Positions 47,931 through 61,267 of a stretch of DNA of 64,000 nt are shown here, in pieces; the stretch's first letter is position 1, and every line of letters starts with the position of its first letter. A model generated the notes under the pieces. The model was not told the origin of the DNA. It did not search any database and saw nothing but the letters and a program-made list of their open reading frames with translations. Source of the DNA: Balaenoptera acutorostrata (lineage: Eukaryota > Chordata > Mammalia > Artiodactyla > Balaenopteridae); contig NC_080067.1 in the NCBI RefSeq assembly GCF_949987535.1, positions 45,816,910 to 45,880,909 of the forward strand. Reading direction: 5' to 3'. The position numbers and the translations under genes were made by a program.

Positions 47931-48109
47931 GGATATGTATACTATTGGTGTATTTTTCGTAAGGTCCCCAAGTAGCCTGACACAGCACCTGTTGGCAGAC
48001 CCTGGTTTGGGAAGTTACCTTGCAGCTGCCAGATCTGAGGTACCCTTTTCCAAATGCCACTGTCTCACTTGACTCTTGCCTCACTCTTCTCTCCTTCCGG
48101 AAATTCTCC

Positions 48110-48400
48110 TTTGGCTTCCAGGAGTCCCCTGTGATATGACAAGCAAATGAGCTAAAGCCTGAAAAACCATGTGAGTGGACTTGGAATAGCATCCTGCAGC
48201 CTCACCTGAGTCCTGGGACGACTGTAGCCCTGGTGGACAGCTTGCCTGCAATCTCATCACAGACCTTGAGCCACAACTGCCCAGCTAAGCCACTTACATA
48301 TCCCTGACCCACACAAACTATGAAATAATAAATATTTGTTGTTTTAAGCTGTTATATTTGGGGGTAATTTGTTATGCAGCCAAATAATAACTCATACAAA
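48110..48400 (+). repeat. MaLR-like LTR 3' part
   Basis: ATGACAAGCAAATGAGCTAA, TTAAGCTGTTATATTTGGGG and GCCAAATAATAACTCATAC resemble the 3' end of MLT1-type LTRs. Confidence 0.6.
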
Positions 48401-50811
48401 AGGAAATAAGATCCTACAGTTAGTGCGGTGGAATCACATCATTTGCGCTTTTAGGTAAATTCAACCATACTCACTCTGCAAAAGAGGGAGAGAGAACAAG
48501 TTACAGTGTCAACGATTCTGCCCGCTACTCCAGTGAAATAAGGGGATGTGATGAAAGAGGTAGATCTGGTTTCATCAGTCAGTCTCTGACCCAGTCCTGG
48601 GCATCTCTCATAGAGAAGAAAGTCTTAATGCACATTTTTAAATATCCATGTTTTGTACAAAGTGGGAAGAATAAGTTAATTCACTGACTTGGGATCTATA
48701 TATAACATAGTCAAAATGACCCTTGAAATCCCTTAACTCATCAGGACCTGAGCCCAGGACATCCCCAAACCAAGAATAGTACCGACTTTAGACCAGTGTA
48801 AGAGGGAGCCCAACCCTGGGACCCTGGCTTCAGAGGACCCTTCCATGGCCCTCCTCCAATCACACCTCCCACGGGCTAAGGAGTCCATGAGGCCCCAGGG
48901 ATGTACCCTTCCAGAGCCTGTGCTCTGCCTCCCACTTCTAGACCAGTCTCAGGGGATGAGAGACCCCACATCCCTGTCCAAATGGCCCTGAGCTCACTTC
49001 CAGGGCCAGCATAGGCCTTTCCCCAGGTCCAGCTTTCTAAGGCTGGGGCATAGCCCTAGAGAGCCCACGCCAGGGCACAGGGAGACCAGGTGCAGCCGTT
49101 TAAAGGGATGTGGATAGATTGTGTGTGCAAGCCGAGTGGCCTACACACGTACACAGAGCCCCTCGCCACACAGACGGGCCAGCAGCGGAAAACCAAGAGG
49201 GAAGCCCACGGACCCCACGCTGGCTCTCCAAATGCTGCCTCGTGCTGGTGTACGACTCTGAGAAGTCTCACTTGACCTGTCCTTCCTGTCAAATGAATCA
49301 AATGAATATTTGACAGGAATATTTGTCAAGGCAGGAAGACAAAATATATTTCATTAAACAGTGCGTTCACTCGATTTATAACTTTTACATGTTTAGACAT
49401 ATTACATATGGATGTCCATTTGTACTCTAGCCCAGGGTCCTGCAAATGATTGGCATGCCCTGGCCCAGAGCTAACTTCTTCATCTTTATTTTGTTTCACT
49501 TTTTAGTTTTCGGCTCTTTTTGCCTGAGAGAGTGGAGTCCAAGGCATTATTTGAGTGGGAGAGGAGAGCAATGGGATAAGGTGATTATTTTTCCATCTCC
49601 TTCTCCTTTTATTTAAATATATTGGTGTATGATTTTGCCCAGCACATTTGGTTAAATCCATGAAGATGGTGTGTCTTCTTTCTCGGAGGCCCAAATGGGG
49701 CTTGTTCTTGGGGATCTCTCTAGGTAAGGTCAATGATTAGATTTTTGTGTGTGGTGGTTATTGCTTAATCCTTTGCTGGGATAATTACTCATCTCAGTTG
49801 GGAGTGTCTCTTCCAGACCATTTTCCCTGCATCTTCATATATATTATAAAAAACATTGTGTGTGTATGTTTGCTTCAAAAATTGTATGATATATGCACTA
49901 TTTTTCAGTTTGTTTGTTTTTATGCTACAATATATCTCAAAGGTCTGTGCATCTTAGTAACAAATTTTGCTATTTATTTATTTATTATTAACACTATTAT
50001 TTATTTATTAACACTATTCTGTTAAACATACTTTAAATTATCTGATTCTGATATTAAATGTACTGTATGAAATTTGTATGTGTCATGCATGTTTTTAGAT
50101 TAAAAATGTAAGTTTATTTATTTTAATTTTTGGAGAAGGGGTGTTAGTGGAGAGAGATTTGAAGAGAGGATTGCCTGAAGACATCTAGGAGAATTCCTTA
50201 AATACTGCAATACCAGGGTGAAAATTGCTTATGTAAGCTGTGATTAAGAGAAGACCAGCCATTTTCTGACTTAATTATGGCAAAAACTACTCAGTTTTCT
50301 CTCCATGTCTGTTTTCTCTGTATCATAGATTCTTGTTTTCTGTTTCCGTCTTGGAAAGGCAGGTGCAGACAAGAAACCAACTGTAAGATGTTCTTTGGAT
50401 GCTGACATTAGCCAGGGGAAATCTTTATTTACGTGTTCAAGCAACTCTTGGTTTTCTTCCTAAAGGCCATTTGATATATACTCTCGAGTTCTAAGCTACC
50501 TTGGAGCTTGCATTGTTTGTTTTCTAGAACAAGGGCATCCAATTTTTTTGTTTAAGGTACTTTACATGGCATCCTAGGGCTTGCTATGCATTTGCTTCTC
50601 CAACTGACAGAACGTGCCATCCTCCAGGCTCCACAGGGAAAGAGGGTGTTGCCCACTGTTCTACTGTCAGTCAGAGCTCACCACGGTGCATGTTCATTAC
50701 AGCAAAACACACCACCACCGACAACAGGGAACTTTACCCAGAACTGACAGACTCCCAGCACTGAAGCTAAATCATTTATCTAGAAGAATCTAGAAGAATC
50801 TTTTATCTAAT
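48401..50811. other. Intergenic stretch, little recognised
   Basis: Unique sequence with an ATTTATTTA-rich low-complexity patch at 49970-50015. No gene or RNA is supported. Confidence 0.45.
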
Positions 50812-51170
50812 TGTAATGGCCTGAATGTTCCCGCCCTTCCCGGCCCCCAAATTTATATGTTGAAGCCCTAACCCCCCCAATGTGTTGGCATTAGGAAGTG
50901 AGGCCTTTAGGAGGTAATTAGGTTTAGACGAGGTCATGATAGTGAACCCTCCAAAATCAGATTCATATCCTTATAAGAAGAGAAAAAGACACCAGAGCTC
51001 TCTTTCTCCACCATGTGAGGAAATAGCAAGAAGGCAGCCTGGTTGTGAGCCGGAGGCAGGCCCTCACCAAAGACCAAATCTGCCGGCCTCCAGAACTGTG
51101 GGAAAGAAATGTCTGTTTAAGCCACCCAGGCTATGGTATTTTGTTATGGCAGCTCGAGATGACTTAGACA
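50812..51170 (+). repeat. MLT1A-type MaLR LTR
   Basis: TTATATGTTGAAGCCCTAAC, GGCATTAGGAAGTGAGGCC and CACCCAGGCTATGGTATTTT are diagnostic. Confidence 0.85.
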
Positions 51171-51499
51171 CTAGTCTTTAGGCTTCTATGGCTGACACCT
51201 GTTACCATAATTTTAGGGAGGGCCACTCTGCTTCTGCCTTTATCTAGCTGAACTTTCTCTTTGTCTCAGTTACTTAAAGAGACAGGGAGTGTATGAGGAA
51301 GAGATTCCAAGAAAGTGAATTTAGTCAGGAAGTTGGCATTCCTGCCCTTCTACACCCGTTATGCTCCCACTGTAATCACGCCCCTGAAGATGTAACTACC
51401 TCAAAGAATCATTTCCAAATCTAGTTTACAATACATCACTGTGTCTTCAATTAACCCTTAGGGCTGTTACAGAACAATAAAATGTCACAACACAATTTT

Positions 51500-51814
51500 T
51501 TTTTTAACTTTTTTTTTTTTTTTTTTTGGCTCCGTTGGGTCTTCATTGCTGCATGTGGGCTTTCTCTAGTTGTGGCGAGCGGGGGCTACTCTTCATTGCG
51601 GTGCCCAGGCTTCTCCTTGCGGTGGCGTCTCTTGTTGCCGAGCACGAGCTCTAGGCGCACGGGCTTCAGTAGTTGCAACACGTGGGCTCAGTAGTTGTGG
51701 CACACGGGCTTAGTTACTCCACAGCCTGTGGGATCTTCCCGGACCAGGGCTCAAACCCGTGTCCCCTGCATTGGCAGGCAGATTCTTAACCACCGGGCCA
51801 CCAGGGAAGTCCCT
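51500..51814 (-). repeat. CHR-type SINE, reverse orientation
   Basis: T tract, then GGCTCCGTTGGGTCTTCATT, and ending CCACCAGGGAAGTCC. The 12-bp target duplication CAACACAATTTT lies at 51488-51499 and 51815-51826. Confidence 0.92.
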
Positions 51815-52034
51815 CAACACAATTTTGATTCACCTTAATTTTGAAAGTTAAACATCATCCAGGCTTTTTTCTAGAAGACAATAGAATAATTGTCATCCTA
51901 GAAAAATTGCAAGTTTTCCTTTTCATGTGTTTCCGTACTGTTTTATGTATAAACCCTGTCCCCCCATTTTTGATGACAGAATCTGTAATATTAGTCAGGG
52001 TGTTAGTTAAACTGAGAACAAATTTAGAAAAGGT

Positions 52035-52196
52035 TTGCTGTGCAAAGTGGGGTCCACAGGCCAGCAGCGGGGCCATCACCTGGAAGCTTGTTAGAAATGC
52101 AGAATCTCAGGCCCACCCAGACCTGCTGAGTCCCACTCTACCTTTTAACACAATCTCCTGGTGATTTGTAGGCACCTTACAGTTTGGAGAGCACTG
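52035..52196. mobile_element. MER5A DNA transposon remnant
   Basis: TGCAAAGTGGGGTCCACAGG, GAAATGCAGAATCTCAGGCC and TTTGGAGAGCACTG match the MER5A pattern. Confidence 0.8.
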
Positions 52197-52589
52197 ATTT
52201 TAAAGTTACTGGGTAGTACACAGACTCTCCTTCAGGAGGGCCAGATTTGGGATGTTAACATCTGGAACAAAATCCAAGTCACTCCTCAGAGGAGCTCAGT
52301 GAGGACAGCAGCCTGGGGGCCCAGGTCACAGCCCACCCCCGAGCTTAGGTGAGGCCAGGAAAAGGAACAGAAAGGAGGCATGTGCCTCTGAGGGGGAGGG
52401 ATTCTTCAAAACAAAGGCAAGGGGGTTCAGCTGCTGAGTGGCCAAAAAAGAATGACAGACCTCCCCTCCCTACGTATTTCTTTTTGGAGGAATGGTGGAG
52501 TCCCGCTCTGCCATTACCTGCCCAGACAACTTTAGCAGGTGCAAGGACATTTCATAGCCTGATTTCCTCATCTTTAATATTACTTTAAA

Positions 52590-52770
52590 GTGATAGTTTC
52601 TATTGACAGAGAACTTTACAGTTTGCAAAGCATTCCCATGCATATATTTTCATTTGAGCCAACAGGACAACTCCGTGTGATAGATAAAGTAGCGTTACCT
52701 CCATTTCACATATTGGAAAAGCGAGGCACAGAGCGACCTGAGGGTGCTAAGACCCCAGATCTTCAAGCCC
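52590..52770 (-). repeat. MIR SINE
   Basis: AGAACTTTACAGTTTGCAAA, then CATATTGGAAAAGCGAGGCACAG, a reverse MIR-family core. Confidence 0.65.
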
Positions 52771-53688
52771 TCGTACTGTGACCCTGGAACCACAGCCACA
52801 TGAGTTCATGTGTGTGCAAGTAAATTGAAAACTGTAATGTGTTATTCCAATAAAAGGTGTTCCTTAGTACTCTAGGAACATTCCACAAATACACATCTAA
52901 CTGAATTGACTCATCCACCAAGATGCTGGTCCCAGGATCAGCTCGTGTTGTGTTTCTCTCCTTGTGTTGTGGTAAAACTATTACCAGGAAAAGCTACTAA
53001 TTAATATTAGTGATGATGTGCATGTGAATGAGCAATAAAGGAAACCTTAGCAACCCAGATGGAAGGAAATGATCATATTGACGTTGTTTCATTGTTTAGA
53101 GTCTTCTGCAGAAAGTAACTGAGAAAATCTTAAATGTTTCTTTAGAACTACTTTGAAGAACTAAAATGACCCTTTCAATTATTTGTTATTTATCCTCATA
53201 CTTTCCACATTCTTCTACAAGGTCCTATGACCAATTCTAGGAGGTTCAAAGGCAGCTAAAGGACCAGGATAATGATAAGACCAGAATTCAAGTCTTCTGT
53301 TCTTAAAATCAATGTTTATTTTGGGTTTTTCAAATAATGAGTCTATTTTTTTCTCTAGAAAGACACAATAGTTTCCTTTCATCTGTCTCTTTACAGTAGG
53401 TCACACCCTATGGTTCTTTTATCATCTGTTATGAATTTCACTAACTCTAGTTCTTTCTTTGTCATTGATGTTGCATTTAAGTGAAAGGATTTTCAGCAGG
53501 GTTTTAAATTGGGTGAGGTCTCAAAGTCAAATATCTTTGGCAAAGCCTGCCCTAGGAAATAGCTTTTCAGTTAAAGCAGTAGAGAAAGGAATATTAGTTG
53601 TTTTTTTTTTATTGTTATAATTCCTGCTCTGCAAATAGATGATGAAAAATACATATTAACACCATCCTATCTAAACTGAAATGTCTTT

Positions 53689-54806
53689 TGTTTGTTTGTT
53701 TGTTTTTGTACAATTGTTTATAGAAATTCAACAAAGGTAAAACCGCGTCAGGGAAGGTCTAGGAAAACACCACCTTACAACAATGGCACTTATGAATGCA
53801 TAACTTTACAACTAGGAAACAGCCATGTTATAAACCTTAAACGAGAACTCAACTCACACTTCAAAGGAGAGAAAAAAGGAAAAGAAAGGCTATGTTGGAT
53901 CATTTATTCAGCTTCTTGACTCACTATATAAATTAGATCTATGTAGAGTACAAGAGCTCATATGCGGGAGCAAAACCCTCCTGAGTTCAAAGGCTGAAGT
54001 CTGAATTTTAAAATTTTGAGAAAAAGGTGAATTCCATACAGAGGAAATTTAGCAAAGTGTCTCACTTTAACTATAATTTACACATATCCACAACATGCTT
54101 ATGTAACTTCTTGACATACAAAGCAGGCTCTCAACTTCCAGTCAGACATGCTTTTAATTGGAAGGTCTTAGCCTGTTTTGCCAGATCTGGGCACGTGTGT
54201 AGATGGATTCATATGAAGTACAGGTTAAGTTCTCTCCTACCTTAAGGAAACCAGGAAAGTTGGCAATCTCAAAACAATAAAAACACTGGTATGCATTCAA
54301 ACCTTGCATAAATAACTTTTAAACAATTTGTACAAAAATAGTTCTGCATAATATAAGATGTAACAAAACCAAACAAACAAACATGTCAAGACGGCAGCTG
54401 TGGTGTGTGGTCCATTTTATGTTGACACCAAAAACCCCAAAGTTGCCAGGAATAAGATGTCCAAAACAAAAAACACCACCACCAAAAAAAAAATTCCTAA
54501 GCTCATGCTTCCAGTAAGAGAATTTCTCCCAAGTCCATCCTCCTCTCCGACAGGAATGTCTTCTTGGTAAAGGCTGCCTTAGAAATGGTCCAGAAAGCAG
54601 TGCAGTTTTGATTCAGAAAGACCAAAGGAAAGCGCCTGACTCACTCATCCCCAAAACGGTGGCGGACCGGCTTCTCCCTCAGCGAGACTTGCAAAATGGA
54701 ATCGTCCTGTGGTCTGTTGTTCCAAGTTCCAAATTGAAAATAAAAGCCCTAGTTTTTGTAAAGTCTTTTACCCTCCCCTGCCGCGTCTCCTCCCCTCACC
54801 CACCCC
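53689..54806 (-). pseudogene. 5'-truncated retrocopy of an unidentified mRNA (3' UTR-like)
   Basis: On the minus strand this 1118-base block runs from a G-rich start to an A-rich tail (AAACAAACAAACAAAC) and is flanked by a perfect 13-bp direct repeat CTGAAATGTCTTT at 53676-53688 and 54807-54819. That is the hallmark of L1-mediated retrotransposition. The content is AT-rich and lacks a long open frame, so it looks like a 3' UTR. I could not name the parent gene. Confidence 0.75.
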
Positions 54807-54961
54807 CTGAAATGTCTTTATTCACATTCATTTCCTTGCCTTTTTTGTGGGGAGAGGGCTCCTTTTCTATTTTGAATATATATATATTCATAAAAACTGC
54901 CATTTGTGGTGTGCCTACTATATGCTAAAGATTATACCAAGCATTTAAAATATATTATCTT

Positions 54962-55090
54962 GGAAATTCCCTGGCGGTTCAGCGATTAGGACTCCATGCT
55001 TTCACTGCCGAGGGCACGGGTTCAACCCCTGGTTGGGGACCTAAGATCCCACAAGCCGCATGGCACGGCAAAAAAATAAATAAATAAAAT
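54962..55090 (+). repeat. CHR-1-like short SINE
   Basis: AATTCCCTGGCGGTTCAGCG, GGGTTCAACCCCTGG and an (AAAT)n tail. Flanks AAAATATATTATCTT and AAAATATATCATCTT differ at one base. Confidence 0.9.
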
Positions 55091-55189
55091 AAAATATATC
55101 ATCTTAAACCCCCTTTGGTACTATCAACAATATTATCAACACTCTGCAGTTGATTATACAGTTGAATAATTACAATAATAGTAATCACT

Positions 55190-55385
55190 AATTTTCACTG
55201 CTCTTTACAATATAATTGGCAATAGTGCTGAGCTCTTTCACGTGTATTGTCTTGCTTAGTCCTCACATCTGCCTTATGAGGTAGCTACTATTATCATTCC
55301 CATTTTACAGATAAGGAGACTGAGGGACAGAGAGGTTAAGAAACTTGCCCATGGTCACTCAGTTAATAAGTTTTGGAGTGGACAT
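55190..55385 (-). repeat. MIR SINE
   Basis: CCCATTTTACAGATAAGGAG, then AGAGAGGTTAAGAAACTTGC, a well-preserved reverse MIR. Confidence 0.9.
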
Positions 55386-55839
55386 CCAATCCCAATGCGG
55401 GTTTATTGCCAATGCCCTTTTGCTTCCAGGAGCAGGTTACTGCTGAGTTCTGCTAATTTCTTCATAAACACAGTTGCCTTTGAAAGGCCTTTGAAGGCCT
55501 TGCTCAGCGTAGACTCTAGCATTGGACAGATCTGGCTTCAAATCCCAGTGATTTAGTCTGGCCGTAACCATCAGGACAGTTTCTCCCAATTCTGTCACCA
55601 AGTCTACTTTCCAGCCAGTGGAGAAGGAAGAAAGAACAGAAGTCCACATCCCTTCCTTTTACAAGCAAGCATGAATTCTGCCCCCTTCCCATGGGTCTGG
55701 ACTTCATCTCATGGCTAGCTCCAAGGAAGGCTGGGGAATATAGACGTTATACCGGCAGTCATGTGCTCATCTAGAATGTATAGATTTTACTAATAAAGAA
55801 GGGCAGAATGAATGTCAGGACAACCAGGAGTCTTTTCCT

Positions 55840-56020
55840 CCTCAAGCTTCATCACTCTGTGATCTTGGACAAGTTACTTATCCTCTCTGAGCCTCAGTTT
55901 TGTCCTTTGTAAAATGAGGATAGGAGTATCATAAGCCCATTGTTAGGATTTAGCTAGTGTGTGTAAGGTAACTAGCTCAGTGCCTGGCACAAAGCAAGTA
56001 TTCAATAAATGTTAACTACT
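55840..56020 (+). repeat. MIR SINE
   Basis: TGTGATCTTGGACAAGTTAC, TGAGCCTCAGTTTTGTCC and CAGTGCCTGGCACAAAGC, a forward MIR. Confidence 0.9.
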
Positions 56021-56464
56021 ATTAATATTGAGAAGGATTGTATAATGGAAGTGCCAGATTGAAGCTACAATGATGTATGATGACTCTAAAACTTGAAGTC
56101 TATTGTCAGCATCCCACAAGGATTGTTTGCTGGGTATTGTATAATTGCTGAGCTTTCTCCTATCTATATTTCAAGGAATTCTGGTGGTAAGTGGAGTATT
56201 AAAAATGAGATATTTTCAGATTCTCAGACAACTGAGGTTTAATTTCCCCAGGTAGAAATGGTGATCACACTAGAGTGTATGTGTGTCACCCTATATTATC
56301 TAGATATATTTAGATACAAGATCTAGATATTAACCTAGAGCAGTGACACTCAGCCCTAATTTTGCAGAATTTCTGGTGGTCTTCAATTATTTCTAAGGAT
56401 ACAACAAATTCTTCAAAATAAACTTAACTAAAATGATTTTTATACACAATATTCTGACATTATT

Positions 56465-56670
56465 TTATGCAACATTTATTGAGCTCTGACCATGTACCAA
56501 GCACCCTGATAGGCACTGGAGATACAAGTGAAGGTAGACATGGGCTCTGCCTTCCTGAAGTGAACAGTCTCTCAGGGGAGATAGGCTTTAATCACATAAT
56601 TGCACAAGTCAATGTTAAAATTGCAGCTCTGGTTATGAATGGGAGGTACATGGTGCTCTGAAAATGTACA
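56465..56670 (-). repeat. L2 LINE fragment
   Basis: CAACATTTATTGAGCTCTGA, then GATAGGCACTGGAGATACAA and ATGGGCTCTGCCTTCCTGAA. Confidence 0.7.
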
Positions 56671-57515
56671 GTAGGGGAAAATGTCTGTACAGAGAGATGG
56701 GGAAAATTTTGCAGAGGAAAGCCATGCCCTTTCGCCATCTGAAGCATGAGGAGGAGGTGAAGAGCTTAGAGGACATGTTCTGACGCTCTGGAGCCAATCA
56801 GGTTCTGTGGGGCCTGAAGAATATAACATTTCTTTCAGAAAAAGGGTATAAATGTAGCCTACTTTTGCAAATTTTACAGAAACACATGACCATGGAAACA
56901 CATTAAGGGCCCTGTGCAATTAAGGAGCTCTAAGGCTCAAGCGTCATCAGCTGTAGGTAACCCCCTTGGGATGGGATAGACTCACTTCGTAGACTGAAAT
57001 GGGCACAGTAAGACCTTTGAGTTGAGGATTTAAGAGGCAGTCTTAGGACCCTTTCCCTGCTACTTTCCACTCTGTGAACTTGGGCAAGTAACTCTCCAGT
57101 CTGGTTATCCCTGACTGTCATACAGGGATTTAAAAAGCATTTAATAAAACAGTATGTGTAAGCAGTCGGACCGAGGTGTGATCACTGGTAGTATTGTTAT
57201 TAAAGCATTTGAAAGACCTCTTTGTCCTTCTGTGAAATGCAGGTTTACTCCAAGGTGGGAGGCTGTCTCTTTGAATGGGGGTTCAAGGACAACCCCCCCT
57301 ACCCCATTCACAGTATGACCTCTCCTATCGTGAGGTGGTTGTCCTGGAGCCGGACATGGGCTCTCACCAACCAAAGGCATGTGGTGAAGGCTAACACTGA
57401 TGGCTTTTGAATGAGCAAGGGAAGTTTCTAGGCCCTGATAGGGGAGACAGTACTCTAGTTTCCTCTTAGAGTTAGAAGCCAGTGAGAACTCTGTAGTAAG
57501 CTCAATTTTTAGATT

Positions 57516-57846
57516 TTTTTTTTTTATAAATTAATTTATTTATTTTTGGCTGTGTTGGGTCTTTGTTGCTGAACACGGGCTTTCTCTAGTTGCGGCGAGC
57601 GGGGGCTACTCTTTGTTGCAGTGCTTGGGCTTCTCATTGCGGCGGCTTCTCTTGTTGCAGAGCACAGGCTCTAGGCGCACAGGCTTCAGTATTTGTGCCT
57701 CGAGGGCTCTAGAGTGCAGGCTCAGTAGTTGTGGTGCACGGGCTTAGTTGCTCCGTGGCATGTGGGATCTTCCCAGACCAGGGCTCGAACCCGTGTCCCC
57801 TGCATTGGCAGGTGGATTCTTAACCACTGCACCACCAGGGAAGTCC
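57516..57846 (-). repeat. CHR-type SINE, reverse orientation
   Basis: Poly-T and ATTTATTT tail complement, then GGCTGTGTTGGGTCTTTGTT, ending CACCACCAGGGAAGTCCC. Confidence 0.9.
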
Positions 57847-58309
57847 CTGGAACTGACTTTTTGAAAGTTGTATTCATGGGCAGAGAGATGCCTCCATCCT
57901 CCATCCTCAGGATGTGCAACCCAAGGCAGAACACAGCATGGGTGACCCACCATCTCAACTGGCCTGAAACTCTCCCAGTTTTAACACAGAAAGTGCCATG
58001 TCCTGAGGAAACTCCTCAGGCAAAACGGGACGGTTGGTCATCCTCCCCCAGCAGAGGGCACCGTGTAAGCCCTTACCATTCTGCTGCCTTCTGGTGAGAG
58101 TGGGTGTGACAGGCATTATTATTATCCACCCACTTCGGGTTCCTCTCTATTTCCTCACAGGAGGGAGGATTACACTTCTCTGTTCCTTTGAAGTTAGGTG
58201 ATGTCATGTGACTTGCTCAGTCCAATAAAACATGAATGGAAGAGATGCTTGTGACCTGTGGGTAGAAGCATTTAAGAACCAGTATGAGGAGCGCGGGGGA
58301 GAGATAAAT

Positions 58310-58570
58310 TAGGAATTTGTGATTAACTGATACACACTACTATATATAAAGTAGGTAACCAACAAGGACCTACCGTATAGCACAGGGAACTATACTCAAT
58401 ATTTTGTAATAACCTATAAGGAAAAAGAATCTGAAAAAGAATATATATACATATATATGTATGTATGTATAACTGAATCATTTTGCAGTACACTTGAAAC
58501 TAACATGACATTGTAAATTAACTATACTTCAACTAAAATATAATAATAATAAGGAAATTAAAATTTTAAA
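58310..58570 (+). repeat. L1 3' end
   Basis: CGTATAGCACAGGGAACTAT, GTACACTTGAAACTAACATG and AACTATACTTCAACTAAAAT. Confidence 0.88.
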
Positions 58571-59184
58571 AAAACAGTATGTAATCCTTCGTATTTCCTT
58601 CCTCCTGCCGTGGCACTGGCAACATCTAGATGGTGGAGGTTCTGTCAGCCTGAATCCCTGAGTAAGGACCACATGGAGCAAAGCCCCCCACCAACCCTCA
58701 ACATTATATAGCAAAAGTGTATAATAAACTATTGTGCCTTTAAGTCACTGAGATTTGGATATCTTTTGCTACTGCAGCATAACCCAGTCCGCCCTGACTG
58801 ATACAGGAAGTAAAACCAAGACCCTATGTATGTATGGTTTTAATGATTTTCCTGTGGAAGATGATAATAAAACCTTTGTACATATCCCAGTATGATGCTG
58901 ACAGGAGGAAAAAACAGTGTCACTTTTCCAAACTATCCAGCAGGAGAAAGGCCTTGGACTAACCTGAAGGCCTGGTGAGTAAAACTCCTTGGGCCTCAGA
59001 TTACACTCACAGGTGTTAGCCTCTTGACTTCCCAGGACTGGACAGGTGCATGGTGCCCAGGCCCTTCAAAGCCAAGGAGGCTCTGCCACTAAAGATAAAA
59101 AAATTTAATGTGCGACTCTGATAGTAACAGGGTTAAATTAGATATTACACATATATATACACACATATATACATACATATACAT

Positions 59185-59535
59185 ATATTTAAACAAGTTA
59201 TGGAGGTATCATTTACATACCATAAAATAATTTTAAGTTTATGATTCCATGATTTTTAGTAAATTTACCAGGTTGTACAACCATCACATTTTCATCCATT
59301 AGAACATTTCCATCACCCCAGAAATATCCTTCCTACCCATTCATAGTTCATCCCTATTCCCACCTCCAGCCTCAGGCAACCACTAATCTACTCTCTGACT
59401 CTATAAGTTTGCCCTTTCTTGACACTTTATATAAATGGAATCATACAATATGTAGCCTTTGTGCCTGGATTCTTTCACTTTGCATAATGTTTTTGAGGAT
59501 AATCTACATTGTAGAATATATCGGTGTATATATCA
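59185..59535 (+). repeat. Old L1 3' region
   Basis: AGGTTGTACAACCATCACAT, CAGGCAACCACTAATCTACT and AATGGAATCATACAATATGT, the same L1 segment type as at 31.5 kb. Confidence 0.8.
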
Positions 59536-59605
59536 GTAACAATATATATGTTTTTACATATATATCAATATATATCAGTATGAGTATGTATATATATATA
59601 GATGT

Positions 59606-59640
<35 letters not shown>
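59536..59640. repeat. TA-rich plus (GT)n microsatellite
   Basis: A TATATATC patch followed by about 15 GT units at 59610-59638. Confidence 0.9.
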
Positions 59641-59641
<1 letters not shown>

Positions 59642-60391
59642 GAGACAGGGTATGATGGAGAAATCTTAGGCCTCAGAGACTATCAAATTTGTGTTGAAAA
59701 GTACAAATAAAAACAAACAAAAATACGTGTTGAATCCCAGTCCTTGGAAACTCTCAGAATATCAGTTCGGTTACTCCCCACTCCTTTAAGAGAGTAACAA
59801 AGTCTCTTTATCTGAGTACAGATACTGCCCAACATTTTCCAGCATTTTCATCCTCAAGGTTTATACTGAAAAGTGACTATACATCAGAAACAGTATCTCC
59901 CTGTCTAGTGATACAGAGACAGGGCAAAACACCAGAAACCTCACAAAGGCCATCTCCTCCTTGCCACTCAACTTCTCCTCAGCCCTGCAGACAGAGCAAC
60001 CGCAGGTGTGCAGCTGGCATTGTCCCTTTTCCTTCCTCAGGCTAGTCTTTCCAGCGGTGCTAATGAGCCCTGGAATAAACTGCTCAAGAACAGGCAGCAG
60101 GAAGGCAGGAGAAAAAAGGGACAGGATAGTTCATAAATCAGACAAAGAAGTAGCAGATACAGCCCAAGCAGGTTTAAAGGGAAAAATCCTGGGTGTAGGG
60201 ATTTGTACTCAAGATACAGATACCGATATATCTGTACATAAAGCTTTTTATACCTTATATACCTTATATACATATGCAGTGTATATATTTTTAAGCACCA
60301 TAAACTTTGTATACCCTGGCTGCTTCCATAGTGCACCAAATATTTGCTCTGTTAAAAGATAATAAAAACATAAGTAAGAAGACATCACAAT

Positions 60392-60517
60392 TCTTTTTTT
60401 TTTTTTTTGGTGGCGCCGCATGGCATGCAAGATCTTAGTTTCCCAACCAGGGATCGAACCCACACCCCCTGCAGTGGAAGCACGGAGTCCTAACCACTGG
60501 ACCGCCAGGGAAGTCCC
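60392..60517 (-). repeat. CHR-1-like short SINE, reverse orientation
   Basis: T tract, GGGATCGAACCCACACCCCC, and end CCGCCAGGGAAGTCCC. The 13-bp target duplication AAGACATCACAAT lies at 60379-60391 and 60518-60530. Confidence 0.92.
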
Positions 60518-60629
60518 AAGACATCACAATCTTGCAAAAAGCATTTACGCCAGACCTGAGGAAAACTGCTAGGGGAGATGTTTCCAAGACGCCCTATTCC
60601 ATGGCCTATACAGGAAAAGAAACTTAAAA

Positions 60630-60735
60630 AAAGAGTGGGTATATGTATATGTATAACTGATTCACTTTGCTGTACACCTGAAATTAACACAACATTGTAA
60701 ATCAACTATACTCCAATAAAAAAATTTTTTTAAAT
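60630..60735 (+). repeat. L1 3' end fragment
   Basis: TTTGCTGTACACCTGAAATT, then AACTATACTCCAATAAAAAA. Confidence 0.85.
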
Positions 60736-60819
60736 GCCCTATTCCAGGGGTTCCCACCCTAGCTGTGCATTAGAATCACCCAGGGATTAAAACATACGAT
60801 GCCCAGGCCATGCCCCAAC

Positions 60820-61264
60820 TGTATTAGTTTTCTGTGACTGTGCAACAAATCACCACAAACACGGTGGCTTAAAACAACAGAAATTTATTCTCTCACAGTT
60901 CTAGAGTCTGGAAGTTTGAAATCAAGGTGTCAGCAGGGCCGCTCTTCCTTTGAAGGCTTGGGGGTGGAGAGGATGGTGGATTTTCTTCTCTTCGAGCTTC
61001 TGGTAGCTCCAGATGTTCCTGGGCTTGTGGCTGCCTAGCTGCCTCCATCTTCACATGTCCTTTTCCTCTTCTGCATGTGTCTCTCCTCTGCGTGTCTCTT
61101 ATAAGGATACTTGTTGGAATTATGGCCCACTGGGATAATCTAGGATGATATCACCTCAATATGCTTAATTACATCTGCAAAGAACCTTTTTCCAAATAAA
61201 GTTACATTCACAGTTTCTAGGAAGTGAACATACCTTTTTGGGAGTAACCATTCAACCCACTAAT
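60820..61264 (-). repeat. MLT1B-like MaLR LTR, reverse
   Basis: TGTATTAGTTTTCTGTGACT, GGTGGCTTAAAACAACAGAA and CATCTGCAAAGAACC are the reverse complement of an MLT1-type LTR. Confidence 0.8.
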
Positions 61265-61267
61265 AAT

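Noticed and set aside
59536..59640. Repeat array as possible CRISPR-like structure
   Set aside because: It is a simple GT/TA microsatellite with no spacers, in a vertebrate genome.
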